A stretch of DNA of 64,000 nucleotides from Chimonanthus salicifolius (Eukaryota; Streptophyta; Magnoliopsida; Laurales; Calycanthaceae). How positions within the stretch are numbered: position 1 is the stretch's first letter; every line of letters starts with the position of its first letter. Both the position numbers and the translations under genes were made by a program. The notes under the pieces were generated by a model. The model saw nothing but the letters and a program-made list of their open reading frames with translations, had not been told where the DNA came from and made no database searches. The stretch covers positions 45,692,111-45,756,110 of the forward strand of contig CM023537.1 in NCBI GenBank assembly GCA_013350335.1, read 5' to 3'. Below are positions 44,385 to 57,110 of this stretch, in pieces.

Positions 44385-45109
44385 TCCATCACTACCATCA
44401 TCACCAATCATGGCCGGAGAAAGAGTCGAAGAGAAAACCCTCCAAGACTACTTCTCACCACTCACACCCAACGAACCATCCGGCACAGTTGTTCCAGCAA
44501 CTAATGTAGCCTTTGAACTCAAACCAGCCCTGTTACATTTTTTACCCGCATTCCATGGACTTGATCGTGAGGACCCTTACCTACATGTTAAAGAATTCTT
44601 AGAGATTTGCGCCGCCATCAAATTGCAAGACATCACTGATGAATCTATTAGACTTCGTTTATTTCCTTTTTCTCTCCAAGAATAAGCTGAAATCCTAGCT
44701 AAATTCTCTACCTCCAAATTCCATCACAACTTGGGATTAGTTGGCCAACAAATTTTTGAATAAATTTTTCCCTGTATCAAAAACTAATGCCCTAAGGAAA
44801 GAAATTTCAAACTTTTATCAAAAGGAGGGTGAACAATTCTGTGAGTCATGGGAAAGATTCAAAGATTCGTTGAGTAAATGCCCCCACCACTGCTATGAAA
44901 CAGGGAGACTCGTGCAATTCTTTTATGATGGTTTAACCACATCCAACCGCACAATAGTCGAGTCTATGAAGAGTGGGGATTTTTTACAACTAATTGCAAA
45001 CAATGGATGGAATTTCTTAGAATCATTGGCCGAAAGTTCTCAGCGATGGGACTTCTCCAAACGAGAGAATTCAGCACAGACCTCAAAGAGAGGAGGTTTG
45101 TACGAAGTT
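44385..45109 (+). pseudogene. D2 gag fragment (Athila), truncated
   Basis: ATG at 44410 opens MAGERVEEKTLQDYFSPLTP, then FELKPALLHFLPAFHGLDREDPYLHVKEFLEICAAIKLQDITDESIRLRLFPFSLQE, better kept than D1. It shifts frame around 44685 and resumes FLNKFFPVSKTNALRKEISNFYQKEGEQFCESWERFKDSL...QFFYDGLTTSNRTIVESM to EVI near 45109. Sequence there leaves the D family (the D1 match ends at 27676). The rest of D2 is absent. The nucleocapsid and Pol would lie beyond the break. Confidence 0.88.
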
Positions 45110-46571
45110 ATAGACTGCAGTGTCACTAGTGGTGTATCAACATAATGCAGTGTTAGGTGGGTTCTGTCTATTGGAGCTGGAGCCTAAGGGAGACCGTTGT
45201 GACGTCTCTAGCTGCCTGGGAACTTAACCGATCGTGTGATGGTTGGGTCCGAGACTGTCGGATGTGGGTCTGAACTTTTGAGTATAGAATAGTAAAATCC
45301 CATAATGTTAAGTTAAGACTTCCACTAGAATGAGTACTTAGTGCTGGAAGAAGAAAAAAATCCTAGTCGCGTGTCTGGCCCTATTGGGGTGAGGCGTGGC
45401 ATTCAATCTCCAGGCTTAGAATTAGGCCCCAAATTACTCAAACTATGGATTTATGGATTTAATTATGTTTAACTATTGTTGTTCAGCCTTTAAACCTACT
45501 GGTACAAGTGAGCGCCATCCCATAGGAGAATCCAACGCACCGGCAGGACATTAGGTGAGGAAAATGACACCATTTTGGTAACCCCGCGTTTAATTCCCAT
45601 GTATGTGTTTGATATGCGAGTATAGTATGAATAGCTTGACCATGATGAAATAGGTATGTTTCTGAATGTAATGGAAATCTGATCCTGTATCTTATGCTAA
45701 ATTCTCATGTAATACATGTCATATGGATATATGGTGATTTTTTTTGTTTTTAATGAAGTGTGGGCATGTATTAAATGTTTTGGACTCTCTTTGTTGAAAT
45801 AAATGTGTTGTTATGAAATGTCTTACATGAAATTCATCAAGTCTATGAATTGATGTGTAGATTGCTCATTCATGCTTAAGGTAAATTTATGAGTTTGATA
45901 TAGAAGAATGTCATATTGTGGGTGTTTGTGTTTCTATAGAATCATGATGGGAAGTGGAATAATTAGAATCATGAATGTGTAGAATGGAGGTGTAATGTGG
46001 TTACAAAGTAAAATGCCATAAAGTTGTGGTTGCAGGTAGATGCGGATGCGTAAAAGGGTACACTCTGACTTTGTGAAAAGCCAACTCAAGTAGGGGAGAA
46101 ACATATTAGGACACGGGCAATGATCGTGATATGTGTCTCGCTTGGATATGTATGTTACGTAGAAGGGCACACTCTGACACCGTGACATGCCATCCCAAGT
46201 GGGGGAGAACAGTAGAAGGACATGGGTGGTCATCGTGACACGTGACTTGCTAGCCCGTGAGTATGGGGTTGTACTATGTGTAAAAGTGCACGCAAAGGAC
46301 AAGCCACGCATAAGACAAGATGTGGGACATTACTAGTGGGAAGAAGAGGTGGTGTTCGAGAAATGGGAATGTGACCTCATAGAACAAATGAAAAATGATT
46401 TGGAGTTGGGATGAGTATGATCAATTTTATGTTTATTTCTTGGCTTTAAATATGTGTGCATGTTCTTTATAATATACTAGTACTAACCCCTCACAGATGC
46501 ACGACATCTCATGGGAGCAGGGTCCATAGGACCCCATGGACAAGACTAATGGGTATTTTGAAGATTTCTAG
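45110..46571 (+). other. Unclassified LTR-like sequence I (left part)
   Basis: No coding capacity. At 45350-45401 an A-run followed by CCTAGTCGCGTGTCTGGCCC and GAGGCGTGGCA resembles the last 60 bases of LTR H, so 45110-45401 may be an LTR tail. Further on, TACTAACCCCTCACAG (46480) and AGGGTCCATAGGACCCCAT resemble J near 60388-60440. F interrupts it with a TCTAG duplication (46567-46571 and 52391-52395), and it resumes at 52396. Confidence 0.5.
46055..46262 (+). repeat. About 107-bp tandem pair in sequence I
   Basis: GGGTACACTCTGAC and GGGCACACTCTGAC begin units near 46057 and 46165. Each continues with a GGGGGAGAA-like stretch and CATCGTGA. Identity is roughly 75% by eye. Confidence 0.75.
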
Positions 46572-48153
46572 TGTTGAGCACTAAAATCTTACATTTTTAA
46601 CCCTAATTATTGGACCAGTTAGCTCTCAATTTTATGTATATTAGTGCATTTAATACAATTTCTTAGTTTTGTAAATTAAAAATGGTGAATATAGGAAATC
46701 AAGCTAAGTTAGTGGATAATTGCTAGTTTTGAGCCTAAAATAGAAGATCTGGAATTTTAGTCATTAATTTGGGCCACTTTTAAGTTTTTCATGTAAATTG
46801 GTTAGTCTAGATCTAGTTATGAGAGTCTAGACTTAATCAATATTTTAGATTTAAAGTGGTGGAGTTAATTATTTAATTCTGGGAGAGAGAACATGCAATT
46901 CAAGTGCCAAGGACTGAAAATCAAGATCAAATGGGCCAATCTAAGCTCCATAGGCTATCATTGGGCCAGGCCACAGGCAGTCCATGCGCATTTAACATAT
47001 GAACCAAGCCAATGTGCACTCTAAAGTCCAACAATGGCCCAAGTCCTCAGGCTCAAGTCCACGGTCCACTGAAGGCCCATGTCCTCATTTATAGGTCCAA
47101 AACCCAAGTCCATAGCTCATTCACAAGCCCAAGCCTTGTCCATTTCCTCATTAATTCACACCGCCCAATCTCCTCTCCAATGCAATCTCAACCACTCATC
47201 TTCATTCCTTAATCCAGACCATTAATCTCATGCATCAAAATTTGGTAGACCTTAGATCCACCTATCAAATCCAACCCATACATGCATTAACATTAGATCT
47301 AGACCACATCCATTCATATCATCAATAAACCTAGGAAAAACCCTAGAGCCACCTTACTTATCCAATGCATGCATTCATCATCTTAGATTTAAGCCATGCA
47401 TTTTAACATCCATCTTGATCAACCTTTGACCCTCCATTAGGAAACCTACCATTTATATAATTTATTTAATTAACTTACCTTAAGAGTCATTAGATCCAGG
47501 TCAGATTCAATCATAACTATTCATTCATAAAAACCCTAGATATAAAATAACTTGGAACTCAAGCAACTAAAATCTCTCCTTGCACTTGACTCAGAATTCT
47601 ATCTAGGTTCATTCCACATCACCTACACCTCATCACACCTCCTCTAAGCAATCCAAATTGACCCAAAGCAATGAGACACTTGTCAATTTCGTGTGAAGCC
47701 TTGTGGAGGAAGAAATGGAGAAAAAATGGGATTTGAAAGACAAGTTTTGTCACAACTTTGGTATTTTGATCATAACCTTCTACTCCAATATTCAATTGTG
47801 TTCATTCTTTTTGCGTTAGAAAGAAGACTTAAAGGGATACAACTTTGTAGTTTACAAAATTTTATAATTTGGACGTTTACTAGGTCAAAATGGAGTTGAA
47901 AGATGGTACATTTGTAGAAAAACGAGATTTGCACTTCACTTTCCAACCTAATCCTAAATCCCAATTTTTTCTCCACCATTGCTTAGCCACCAAGCCAAGC
48001 CACCCAAATTTCGTGTATACCCTATTGTAAACCTTAGTTTTCAATCTTAAATCCCATCCATCCAAATTTCATGAGATCTAATCCAAGCCATCAATCCAAA
48101 ACTTAAACCTTAAACCCAGATTTAATCCCAGTCGTCCATTCCAACCCTGAGCC

Positions 48154-48165
48154 TATAAATAGAGC
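48154..48165 (+). promoter_or_regulatory. TATA box of LTR F
   Basis: TATAAATAGAGC is followed 30 bases on by a purine-rich GAGCTTGAGAGGACAAAGG stretch, as in the D LTR. Confidence 0.75.
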
Positions 48166-49526
48166 ACTAAGCTAACAATAAAAATCAAATTTGATCTCGA
48201 GCTTGAGAGGACAAAGGCTGGAGCAAAAGACAAGAAGACAAGAGCACCATTCGAATTTACAAAGTGACAGTTGTAAATTTTATTTTTATAGTCTCTCTTA
48301 TATTTAATTTATAAGTGCCTGTACTGAATTTTTCCATGAAATAAATACAATGCATCCATTTAGAATCCTGAAACATCCAACTTCTAGAATTCTTTTGTGA
48401 TTATTTTGCTTTTAATTTCAAGTTTGCAACTTTTGTTTCTTTAATTAAACATGAGCAAATGAAATAGTTAGGATCTTGATTGTAAATTTTGAATCATGAT
48501 TACTAAGGTTTGATTTAATTAAATTAAAAGTTGTGAATCTTGTATTTATTAGTGAGTATGAATTTCATTTCAGATCTTTATGCGAAATCTAGGTTTTGTA
48601 TTTGTTTACACATTTTGGATGATGAACGGTCTAATTCCAACCAACCAACCTTTACGTTACTGCACTTTTATTTTCAGTCATTTATTTTCTTGCAATTTAA
48701 TTTTCTGTCTTTTAATCATGTTAGATTCTATGCTTGTTGTATAATTTTTGTTCTAACCTAAATCTTGTATGTTTTATTCTTTTTAAATTCTTTAATTCAT
48801 GTTATTATTTTATCCTTTTAATTCTTTTTATTTACACTTTCTCTCAAAATTCATTCAATTAAAGATTGGAGATGTGGTTTTTAATCTTATAACTTGTAAT
48901 TTTGACTATGATTAAGATTATCATTTAATTCACCATTTTAATTCAATGACAATTAATTCACACATCTTATTTGCTGATTTTCCAAGTTAGATAAGTGACT
49001 CAAATAAAGGTTCTACTTCTTGAAAATAATTCTTTTTAAAGGAAGACAAATTTAATTTTAAATCATATATTTTGAGATTTTCCTTTGGGTTTGACCTCGC
49101 ACTCTGTAACGCCCCAACTCGAGAGTGGACTCGGAATGTCACTGATTTTTTTTTTTTTTTTTTGAAACTAAACTCAAGCATTCTAACTGGGTCGGATCAA
49201 CGGTTAGGCCTAAAGGTCACACATGATCTCAACATGTGGACTAAAACACATACCATAAGCTTACCCGAAAGAAATAAAATCACAAACACATAATCCCATA
49301 AATGAATTATTAAATCAAAAACCAGAGTAGTTACGGAACATATAGCAGTTTAATATATCACGTCAATACAAACTAAGTACCAGACACGGTACTTTACAAA
49401 AAAAAATGGTTCAAGGAACCAAAAGACAAAGATAGCGGAATTCCCCTCAGTGGGAATCCCAAGGCAATGCAGCAGCTTATCCATCATATGCTTCATACGG
49501 AGGGTTCTCCTCCTCGGATACATCTC

Positions 49527-51349
49527 CTGAGATGTGAGTATCGTGAGCTAACTAGCCCAGTGAAGGAAATATAACAATGCAGTCTAATGAAACATCAGGT
49601 TAGTTAATAATCAACATTTGCAATATGATATCTCATGCTTGACAATAAATTCTTAACATCATTCCATTGCTGCTATCATCCATCGTAACACCTACATACT
49701 ATGCTGAGACCATTGTATTAAGTCCCGACACGGTCAAAATACATCCTTGCAAGTACATCTCCGGCCCTCACATCGCCGATACTGACACTCTCCAAGTCAG
49801 CAACTGTCGACACCCCTGGTCTAGTAGACGTAAACCATCTCACACATATGGCCGATATTGGTTCAATAGTCAAGGGCACGTGGAAGCAGTATTTAAACAC
49901 ATATGATCAACATCATAAACATTTACAATCATCATAAGCATTTCTTACAACAGTGCATCATATCCGGGCACATGGGTGGGTTCATCAGATTGAAACCACT
50001 CATTGCTCAAGATCCACCTGATTTACACCTACTGTAAAGTTAAGTGCCCTCACCGAAATTATGTGGTATCGCGGTCTCTGTCAACGTACAAACAAGTATG
50101 CAATCAATAATCGGTCAACATACATAGCATTCAAATAAATACATACAAGTAGTATTTCAAAACCATACTGTTTTTCCAAAAATCTCCAAGGTAAATGGAA
50201 CTGAGTCTCCTACTTGGTTTCTAACCATTTTAAGTTACAATAATCCACAATATAATAATAATAAGGTGCTCAGACCAAATCTCATATTGTCTTTTGGGCA
50301 TGACCAGATTGACGTATTGAGTTAGGTCTAGATGCTCAGGTCACTTCTCGTATTATCTTCTGAATAGGACCAGATTGACATATTGAGTTAGGCCTCGAGA
50401 TCACTCAGTATCCAACAGATATAGCGTCGACCTAGAAGTGAAGTCACTCAGTGCCCGACAAATAGAGTCGGCCTGGAAGTGAATACAATAGTAATACACT
50501 ATAGTAATAAGATAAGAAGGGTTGATACAATTTTTAAATTATCAATGGGGTATAAACATCACATGAAAACCTAGGATCTAACACATGCATCATCAATCAA
50601 CCAAGACTTAACATTCAAAAACTGGGTTCCTCGGAACATGCCTCAGAACAGGTGCTGTGGCTTCGGATCATCCGAACCACGGCCTAAACTAGTCCACAGA
50701 CTTCGGAACATGGGTCTGTCCTCGGACCGTCCGAAGGTCAAGTCTCGGATCGTCCGAAGTCCTTCCGAACCGAAAAACAGAAAAACAGGCTTTGGTGGAT
50801 CTCGGTGTGTCTCGGAACATGCCGAGAGAAGCTCGGATCGTCCAAACCTCTCGGTCCTTCCAAAGGTAGCTTGGAACATCTAGAGCAGAGGCGGGCAACA
50901 ATTATCCTCTGGACACTTCAGAACTTCGAGCCGAAGCTCGGAACGTCCGAAGGGTTATTCTCGGACCGTCCGAAGGGGGTCACCCTCGGACCATCAGAAA
51001 CACAACTCTTTGATCGTCCGAGAGTCGTCTTCCTCCTCTGTCTGCAACAGCAGGCAGTGACGCCGAACAGAGAGTGAAATACGAATCCAGAAACAGTGGG
51101 TTTCCTAGATTCGGTTTTCACATCCAACCGGTAAGATAGACTCCTTAGTGAGTTCTCTTTCCATAGGGAATAGTTTGAAGCTTTAACACTGATTAAGCCG
51201 TCAGATTTTAACACCAAAACCAAGTTGAGACAAGAAATCCATGGTTTCTCCTAAAACTTCAAATCCATTTTACTCACTCAAAACTTGGTCAAATTTACTT
51301 TTACTTGACTCCAAACCAGTTAAAATTTGAAGATGAACACAATGGTTAC
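49527..51349 (-). other. Predicted intron inside LTR G
   Basis: On the minus strand the donor is GCGAAG then GTAACCATTG (G at 51349). The acceptor is CATCTCAG then GAGATGT (G at 49527). Both match H. The TATA box at 51525-51532 is 176 bases upstream of the donor, exactly as in H. Prediction only. Confidence 0.5.
50660..51025 (-). repeat. Array of TTCGGAC/GTCCGAA palindromes in LTR G
   Basis: About ten copies or half copies of TCGGA(C/T)(C/G)(G/A)TCCGA lie within 365 bp. Examples are GCTTCGGATCATCCGAACC at 50660, CTCGGACCGTCCGAAGG at 50721, CTCGGATCGTCCGAAG at 50744 and TCTCGGACCGTCCGAAGG near 50959. Confidence 0.88.
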
Positions 51350-51524
51350 CTTCGCTTTGGTTCCTGGGTTGAAAATCCAAGTTTTGGAAAATCTTCTTCT
51401 TTAAGCTATAGTCAACAGAAAAAAAAATGAAAAACAGACAGAGAGGGAAAGGGATCGGTCCGATTTTTCTCAAGGGGATTAAGATGAAAATTATCTGGGG
51501 GTGAAACCAGCTCAGAAGAGAGTG

Positions 51525-51532
51525 ATTTATAG
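51525..51532 (-). promoter_or_regulatory. TATA box of LTR G
   Basis: CTATAAAT on the minus strand, in the same place as CTATAAAT in H (54706). Confidence 0.65.
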
Positions 51533-52395
51533 AGGAGCTGAGCAAATGGGTGATGGCCAACCGGCGCTGCATGCAGCAGCTGGCCGACGTCCCAACAGTA
51601 ATCAGCAGAAATTTACTGTTGGTTGCAAATAAATACTCCCTACCAACTTCTGGTTTTTGCAAATAGGTCAATTTTTTATAAAAATCGATTTTTAACTAAA
51701 ATATGGTTTAAAAAGCTTAAATTTTTTTAATCCAACTTGACAGATAAGTTGGGCTTCAAAAACTCTAATCACCATAAAAATTTGGAGATTTAAAACTCAT
51801 TAAAAACCATAGATCTAAACAAAATCCATAATTTAATATTATTTACTTAATTTAACTTGTGATAAATAAAAGGGTTTAAAATCCTCATTTTCAAGGTTTG
51901 AAAGAATAAACTAAATCGAAATAAAATGGTCTAAAATAATATGCTTGTCTCAAAAAAAATTTCATTTCCAAAATCATTTAAAAATATTTATTTTCCCTTT
52001 CCGGGTCTTTTCAGGCTGTTTTAAATATCATTTTTTGAAAATAAAATAATTCTGAAATCAGAAATAGGAATCCTTGATTAAGGAAAATAATATCATCCAA
52101 TAATAATCACATAATGCTATAAATAATAAAATAATATCAAAGAATGGTAAATTACTATTTTACTATTTTGCTCCTCCAGCTAGACGAGCTAGATCACTGA
52201 GCTTTTAAGCTCAGATTGGACCACACCTGGGCTTCTCACTAAGCCCTAACTGTAATCTTCGAGATTAACTGATCTAAGAATGATTTATTAAATGGATTAC
52301 GCTTAATTTGAGTTAGGGTATTACACACTTAATCGCTATACTATACATGGTTCGTGCGCTTGCGAAATTTACAAATTTAAAACATCAACATCTAG

Positions 52396-53610
52396 TCATT
52401 TTTTTATGTAGGAAAAATGATGCACAAAGTTAAATTATGTTTTGGTGTTGAGATGAATGAATGTAAATTTATGTACAAAGTATATGTTTTAAAGACCTGA
52501 GTGAATCATATGTAATTAAACCCTCCATGGACTGTGTGGACTATGGCTGCATTTGGATGAGGGGTAAATTTTACAAGGGTTACTCCTGAGTGGTCACCGT
52601 TGAACAAGGGTTACCCTTATCTTGTTCCATAATTACAGTGGTAAAATAAGAACTTATCATAAGGGTAAAAAATATTGTTTGGTAACTATAAGAAATGGTA
52701 ACCTGATATATTAACAATTTTATGAGAAATTTTATAAAACATAGTTATTAAATAATATTCATAAAGTAAATCCTAACAATATAACTTATAATAATATTAT
52801 CTATTTTTTATAGATTCTTTATAATAATTATAATTTAAAATGACCATTTGCGTTCTAACAGTAAATAAATAATTTGTTTAGATATTATTATTTTTAATCC
52901 CAATAAATGAAGAAAAATGTCAACATATCTCTTCATAAAAATTTATAATTTGTTCCTTGGTAAAGTGAAATATATAATATAATAAACTATTGTAATAGTT
53001 TAATAAATCTCAACTAAGATGAAATTAATACTAAAAATTGTCACGAGCTGAACTCCGAGACACATGACTAATTTTTTTTTTTTTTTTGTTTTACAAATTT
53101 CCGATCACAGGTGCCCAATATGTGTGAAATATTATATTTTTTCTTACAAAGAGATTATCATCAATCTCAAACATTTTTGGAGTTCTGAGACCCTATCGAA
53201 ATTTGGACAAAATCACCCCTTAAAAATAGGATATTTTGGCTATTTTCCTTTATCTATTGTTTGACTACCACATACATTTCTCATGCATTCACAAGAACTT
53301 CAAATAAAAAATAAAATTTATCAATACATTCACAAGCATTTCTCATACATTTATCATAATTAATATTTTATTAAATCCATATAATATAAAAAATAAGAAT
53401 AAAATTTTATGAAACATAATTATTAAATAATATTCATCAATTAAAAAATATTTTAAAATATTTTTGCTCCAAAGGGTTTCATGAAAATCCCACGCTCCAA
53501 AGGGTTTTCAAAAAGGCCAGCCCATCCTGACAAGGGAGTTTTTTGTTAGGAAACACGGGATAAAGTGAATTCACACTTTACCCCCGCCCTTCCGTATGCA
53601 AATATTAAGT
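52396..53610. other. AT-rich non-coding sequence, possible TIR element left part
   Basis: No gene seen. After the end of sequence I (about 52540), GCTGCATTTGGATG at 52549 weakly mirrors CCAAACACAAC at 57392-57402 (TGCATTTGGA against TGTGTTTGGA). Both ends carry GGGTAAA/TTTACCC words. This could be a degenerate terminal-inverted-repeat transposon of about 1.7 kb without insert H. No convincing target duplication was found. T-run at about 53071-53086. Confidence 0.3.
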
Positions 53611-53924
53611 AGAACACAGTGGTGCACCTATGATTATGAGCGGTGTACCTATAATTAAGAGCGGTATACCTATAATTATGAGCGATGCACCTATAATTAT
53701 GAATGATGCATCGATAATTTGAAATTAACTATAACTTTGAAGTGCAGAACCCATCCACAGCGGTGCACCTATAATTATGAGCGGTGTACCTATAATTATG
53801 AGTGGTGTACCTATAATTCTGAGCGGTGAACCTATAATTTCAAAATCAACTATAACTTTGGCCTACAGAACCCATCCATAGCGGTCCACCTATAATTATG
53901 AGCGGTGAACCTATAATTCAGAGC
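53611..53924 (+). repeat. About 20-bp minisatellite, left block
   Basis: Units near AGCGGTGTACCTATAATTAT recur about a dozen times. They are grouped by longer spacers containing AACTATAACTTTG and CAGAACCCATCCA, which give a higher-order period near 120 bp. LTR H split the array (right block at 57111-57235). Confidence 0.9.
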
Positions 53925-54887
53925 TGTAATACCCTGACCCAAATTAGGCGTAATTAGTTTAATAAATCTTGCTTAGACTGGTTAATCTCGAAGATTACGG
54001 TTAGGGCTTTGTGAAAAGCCCAGGTGTGGCTCAATCTGAGCTCGAAAGCTAAGTGATCCAACTCATCCAACTTGAGGGGCAAAATGGTAATTTACCGCCT
54101 ATTGTTATTATTTTATAAATTGTACTTTTATGTGATTATTATTGGATGATATTATTCTCCTTAATCAAGGATTCCTATTTCTGATTATAAAATAATTTTA
54201 TTTTCAAAAAATAGTATTTAAAACCGCTCGTCAAAACCCCGAAAGGGAAAAATAAATATTTTAAAATGGTTTTGGAAATGAGATAAGTTTTGAAACAAGT
54301 ATAGTATGTTGGACCATTTTAGTATGGTCTAGTTTATTCTTTCAAACCCTAAAAATGAGGACTTTTAATTATTTTATTTGACATAAGTTAAATCACGTAA
54401 ATAGTGTTAAATTATATTTTTATTTAAATCTATGGTTTTTATTGAGTTTTAAATCTCCAAATTTTTGTAGTGACTAGAGTTTTTAAAACCCAACTTATCT
54501 GTCAGGTTGGATTGAAATTTTCAAACTTTAAAAGTATTGTTTTTAGGTAAAAATCAAGTTTTTATCAAATAAGGGCATATTTGCAAAATCGGAAATGTTG
54601 GAGCACTAATCTGCAACCAACGTCCAAATAGTGCCGTTACTGTTCGGGACGTAGGCTGCAGCTGCATGCAGCCTCCGGCTGGCCTCCATGCATTGATCAA
54701 AATTTCTATAAATTGGCCATCAGTTCAGTTGATTAAAGTCCCATTTATCCATCTCTCTCTCAGTCTCTCTGCTCTCTGGTTTTTCCAATCGACCCCTTGC
54801 CTCTGCTTTTCCTAGTTTTTATCAACCGTAGTTTAAAAGGAGGAATTTTCAAAAGTTGGATTTTTCAGCCCATGAACTCGAGTGAAG

Positions 54888-56681
54888 GTAACCATTGTGT
54901 TCCTCTTTAAATTTCAATAGGCTTAGAATCAAGAAAAACCAAATTTGGCCAAATTTTAAGTGTGTAAAACCGGTTTGAAGTTTAAGAAAAATCATGGGAA
55001 TTCTTGTACCAGTGTGGTTTTGGTGTTAAAATCCGTTGGCCCATTTAGTTTTAAAGCTTTAAACCACTCCCTATGGAAAGACGACTCATTGAAGAGTCCA
55101 TCTGACCGGTTTGATGTGAACATCGAATTCAGGAAACCCATTGTTTTTGGATTCGTATTTCATGTGTCACTACCCGTTATTGTCTGTTGTTGCAGAAAGA
55201 GGTGGAAGACAACTCTCGGACGGTCCGAGAGTTGTGCTTCGAACTGTCTGAGGGTAATCCCCTTCGGACGATCCGAAGTTAGCCCTTCGGACGTTCCAAG
55301 CTTCAGCCCGAAGTCCCGAAGTGTCCGAGGCAAGCCTTTCTCAACCGGACGTTCCGAACCCTGTTCGGGGGGACCGAACCCCTCTTGGACGATTTGAGCT
55401 TCACTCGGCATGATCTGAGACACACAGACCTGCCGAGACCTGTTTTTCAGATTTTTCGGTTCGGAAAGACCTTCGGACGATCTGAGATCTAATCTTCGGA
55501 CAGTCCGAAGCCAGACCCACGGTCCGAAGTCTGTGACTAGTTTAGGCAGTGGTTCGGATGATCCGAAGCCATAGTACCTGGTTCTGAGGCTTGTTCCAAG
55601 GGACCCAGTTTTTGAGTGAAAAATCTTGTTTGATTATTGATGCATGTGATGTTTATGCCCTTAATAAATTAAAATGTGTACTAACCCTCTTCTCTTATTA
55701 CTATAGTGTATCTACTATTGTATTCACTTCCAGGCCGACTCTATTTGTCAGGCACTAAGTGACTTCACTGAGTGATCTCGATGCCTTGCTCAACATGTCA
55801 AATCTGGTCCTATCCAGAAGACAATCGAGAAGTGACCTGAGTATTTAGACCTAACTCAATAATTTAATCTGGTCATGCCCAGAAGACAATATGAGTTTTG
55901 GATTGAGCACCCTATTATTATATATTGTGGATTATTGTAACTTAAAATGGTTAGAAATCAAGTAGGAGACTCAATTCCATTTACCTTGGTGACTTTTGGG
56001 AAAACAAATATGGTTCTAAAATACTACTTGTGTGTATGCATTTGATGCTATGTATGTTGACTTGTTAATGATTGTGCACTTGTTTGCTTGTTGAATAGAG
56101 ACCACGATACCACACATTTCGGTGAGGGAACTTAACTTTGTAGTAGGTGTAATCAGGTTTATTGAAATGGATCTTGAGCAATGAATGGTTTCAAGTTGAT
56201 GAACCCACTCATGTGCCTTGACATGATGCACTGTTGTAAGAGGTGCTTATGAAAATGGTGAAATGTTTATGATGTTGATCATATGAGATATGTAATACTG
56301 TTTCCACGTGCCCTTGACTATTGAACCAATATTGGCCATATGTGTGAGATGGTTTACGTCTACTGGACCATGGGTGTGACAGTTGCTAACTTGAGGAGTG
56401 TCAGTATCGGCAATGTGAGGGCCGGAGATGTACTTGGAAGGATGTATTTTGACCGTGTCGGGACTTAATACGATAGTCTCAGCATAGTATGTAGGCGTTA
56501 CGTTGGATGACAACAGTAATGGAATGAGAATGGAAATGATGAGGAGAATATAGTTGAATTTATTGTCAAGCATGAGATATTATATTGCAACTGTTGATTA
56601 TTTACTAACTTAATGTTTACTTAAACTACGTTGTTATATTTCCTTCACTGGGCTAGTTAGCTCACCCCACTCATCTTTCAG
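54888..56681 (+). other. Predicted intron inside LTR H
   Basis: The donor is AGTGAAG then GTAACCATTGTG (54888). The acceptor is CCCCACTCATCTTTCAG then GAGATG with AG at 56680-56681, preceded by pyrimidine-rich sequence and a TAGCTCAC branch-like word. G shows the same pair. Prediction only. Confidence 0.5.
55211..55570 (+). repeat. Array of TTCGGAC/GTCCGAA palindromes in LTR H
   Basis: The best copy at 55211-55233 has 11-bp arms (AACTCTCGGAC and GTCCGAGAGTT) around one base. Others are CTTCGGACGATCCGAAG at 55262, CTTCGGACGTTCC at 55285, CTTCGGACAGTCCGAAG at 55494, and GGTTCGGATGATCCGAAGC at 55551. Confidence 0.9.
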
Positions 56682-57110
56682 GAGATGTCATCAGAGGAGG
56701 AGAACCCTCTATTTGAAGCTTAGGATGGATAAGCTGCGACGTTGCTTTGAGATTCCCACTGAGGGAATTCCCTTATCTTTACTTTTTAGTTCTTCGAACC
56801 ATTTGCTTATGTAAAGTACCGAGTGTGGTACTTAGTTTGTTTGCACTTGATGTATTAAACTACCATGTGTCCGTAGTTACTCTGATGTTATAATAATAAT
56901 TCAGTGTTGGAATTATGTGTTTGTGTTTGTGTTTATGTTGGGTAGACTTATGGTATATGATTGAGTCCATATGTTGAGATCATGTATGACCTTTGGGCCT
57001 AACTATTGATCCGGCCTAGTTAGAACTCTTGAGTTAGTTTAGTCTTTCAAAAAAAAAAAAAAAAAAAATCAGTCGCGTTCTGGGCCCACCCTTCAGGTCG
57101 GGGCGTGACA

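Larger units (their letters stand above)
49105..52325 (-). mobile_element. Solo LTR G (3221 bp), minus strand
   Basis: On the plus strand it opens TGTAACGCCCC and closes GGGTATTACA. The flanks are CACTC (49100-49104) and CACTT (52326-52330), one C/T apart. The D LTR shows the uninterrupted site. Read on the minus strand it matches H from end to end (TGTAATACCCTAACTCAAAT at the start, A-tract and GGGGCGTTACA at the end). Confidence 0.92.
46572..52390 (+). mobile_element. Solo LTR F (Athila-like, 2593 bp without insert G)
   Basis: It is bounded by TGTTGAGCAC and AACATCAACA and flanked by TCTAG on both sides. Near its end the GACCTCGCACTC and GGTTCGTGCGCTTGCGA words match the D LTR, placing it with Athila. 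LTR G interrupts it at 49105. It has no internal region, so it is a solo LTR. Confidence 0.9.
53925..57110 (+). mobile_element. Solo LTR H (3186 bp) with perfect target-site duplication
   Basis: It is bounded by TGTAATACCCTG and GGGGCGTGACA and flanked by AGAGC (53920-53924 and 57111-57115). It inserted into the 20-bp minisatellite. It is the plus-strand counterpart of G, 1.6 kb away. A-tract at about 57049-57068. A CTATAAAT TATA box lies at 54706-54713. Confidence 0.95.
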
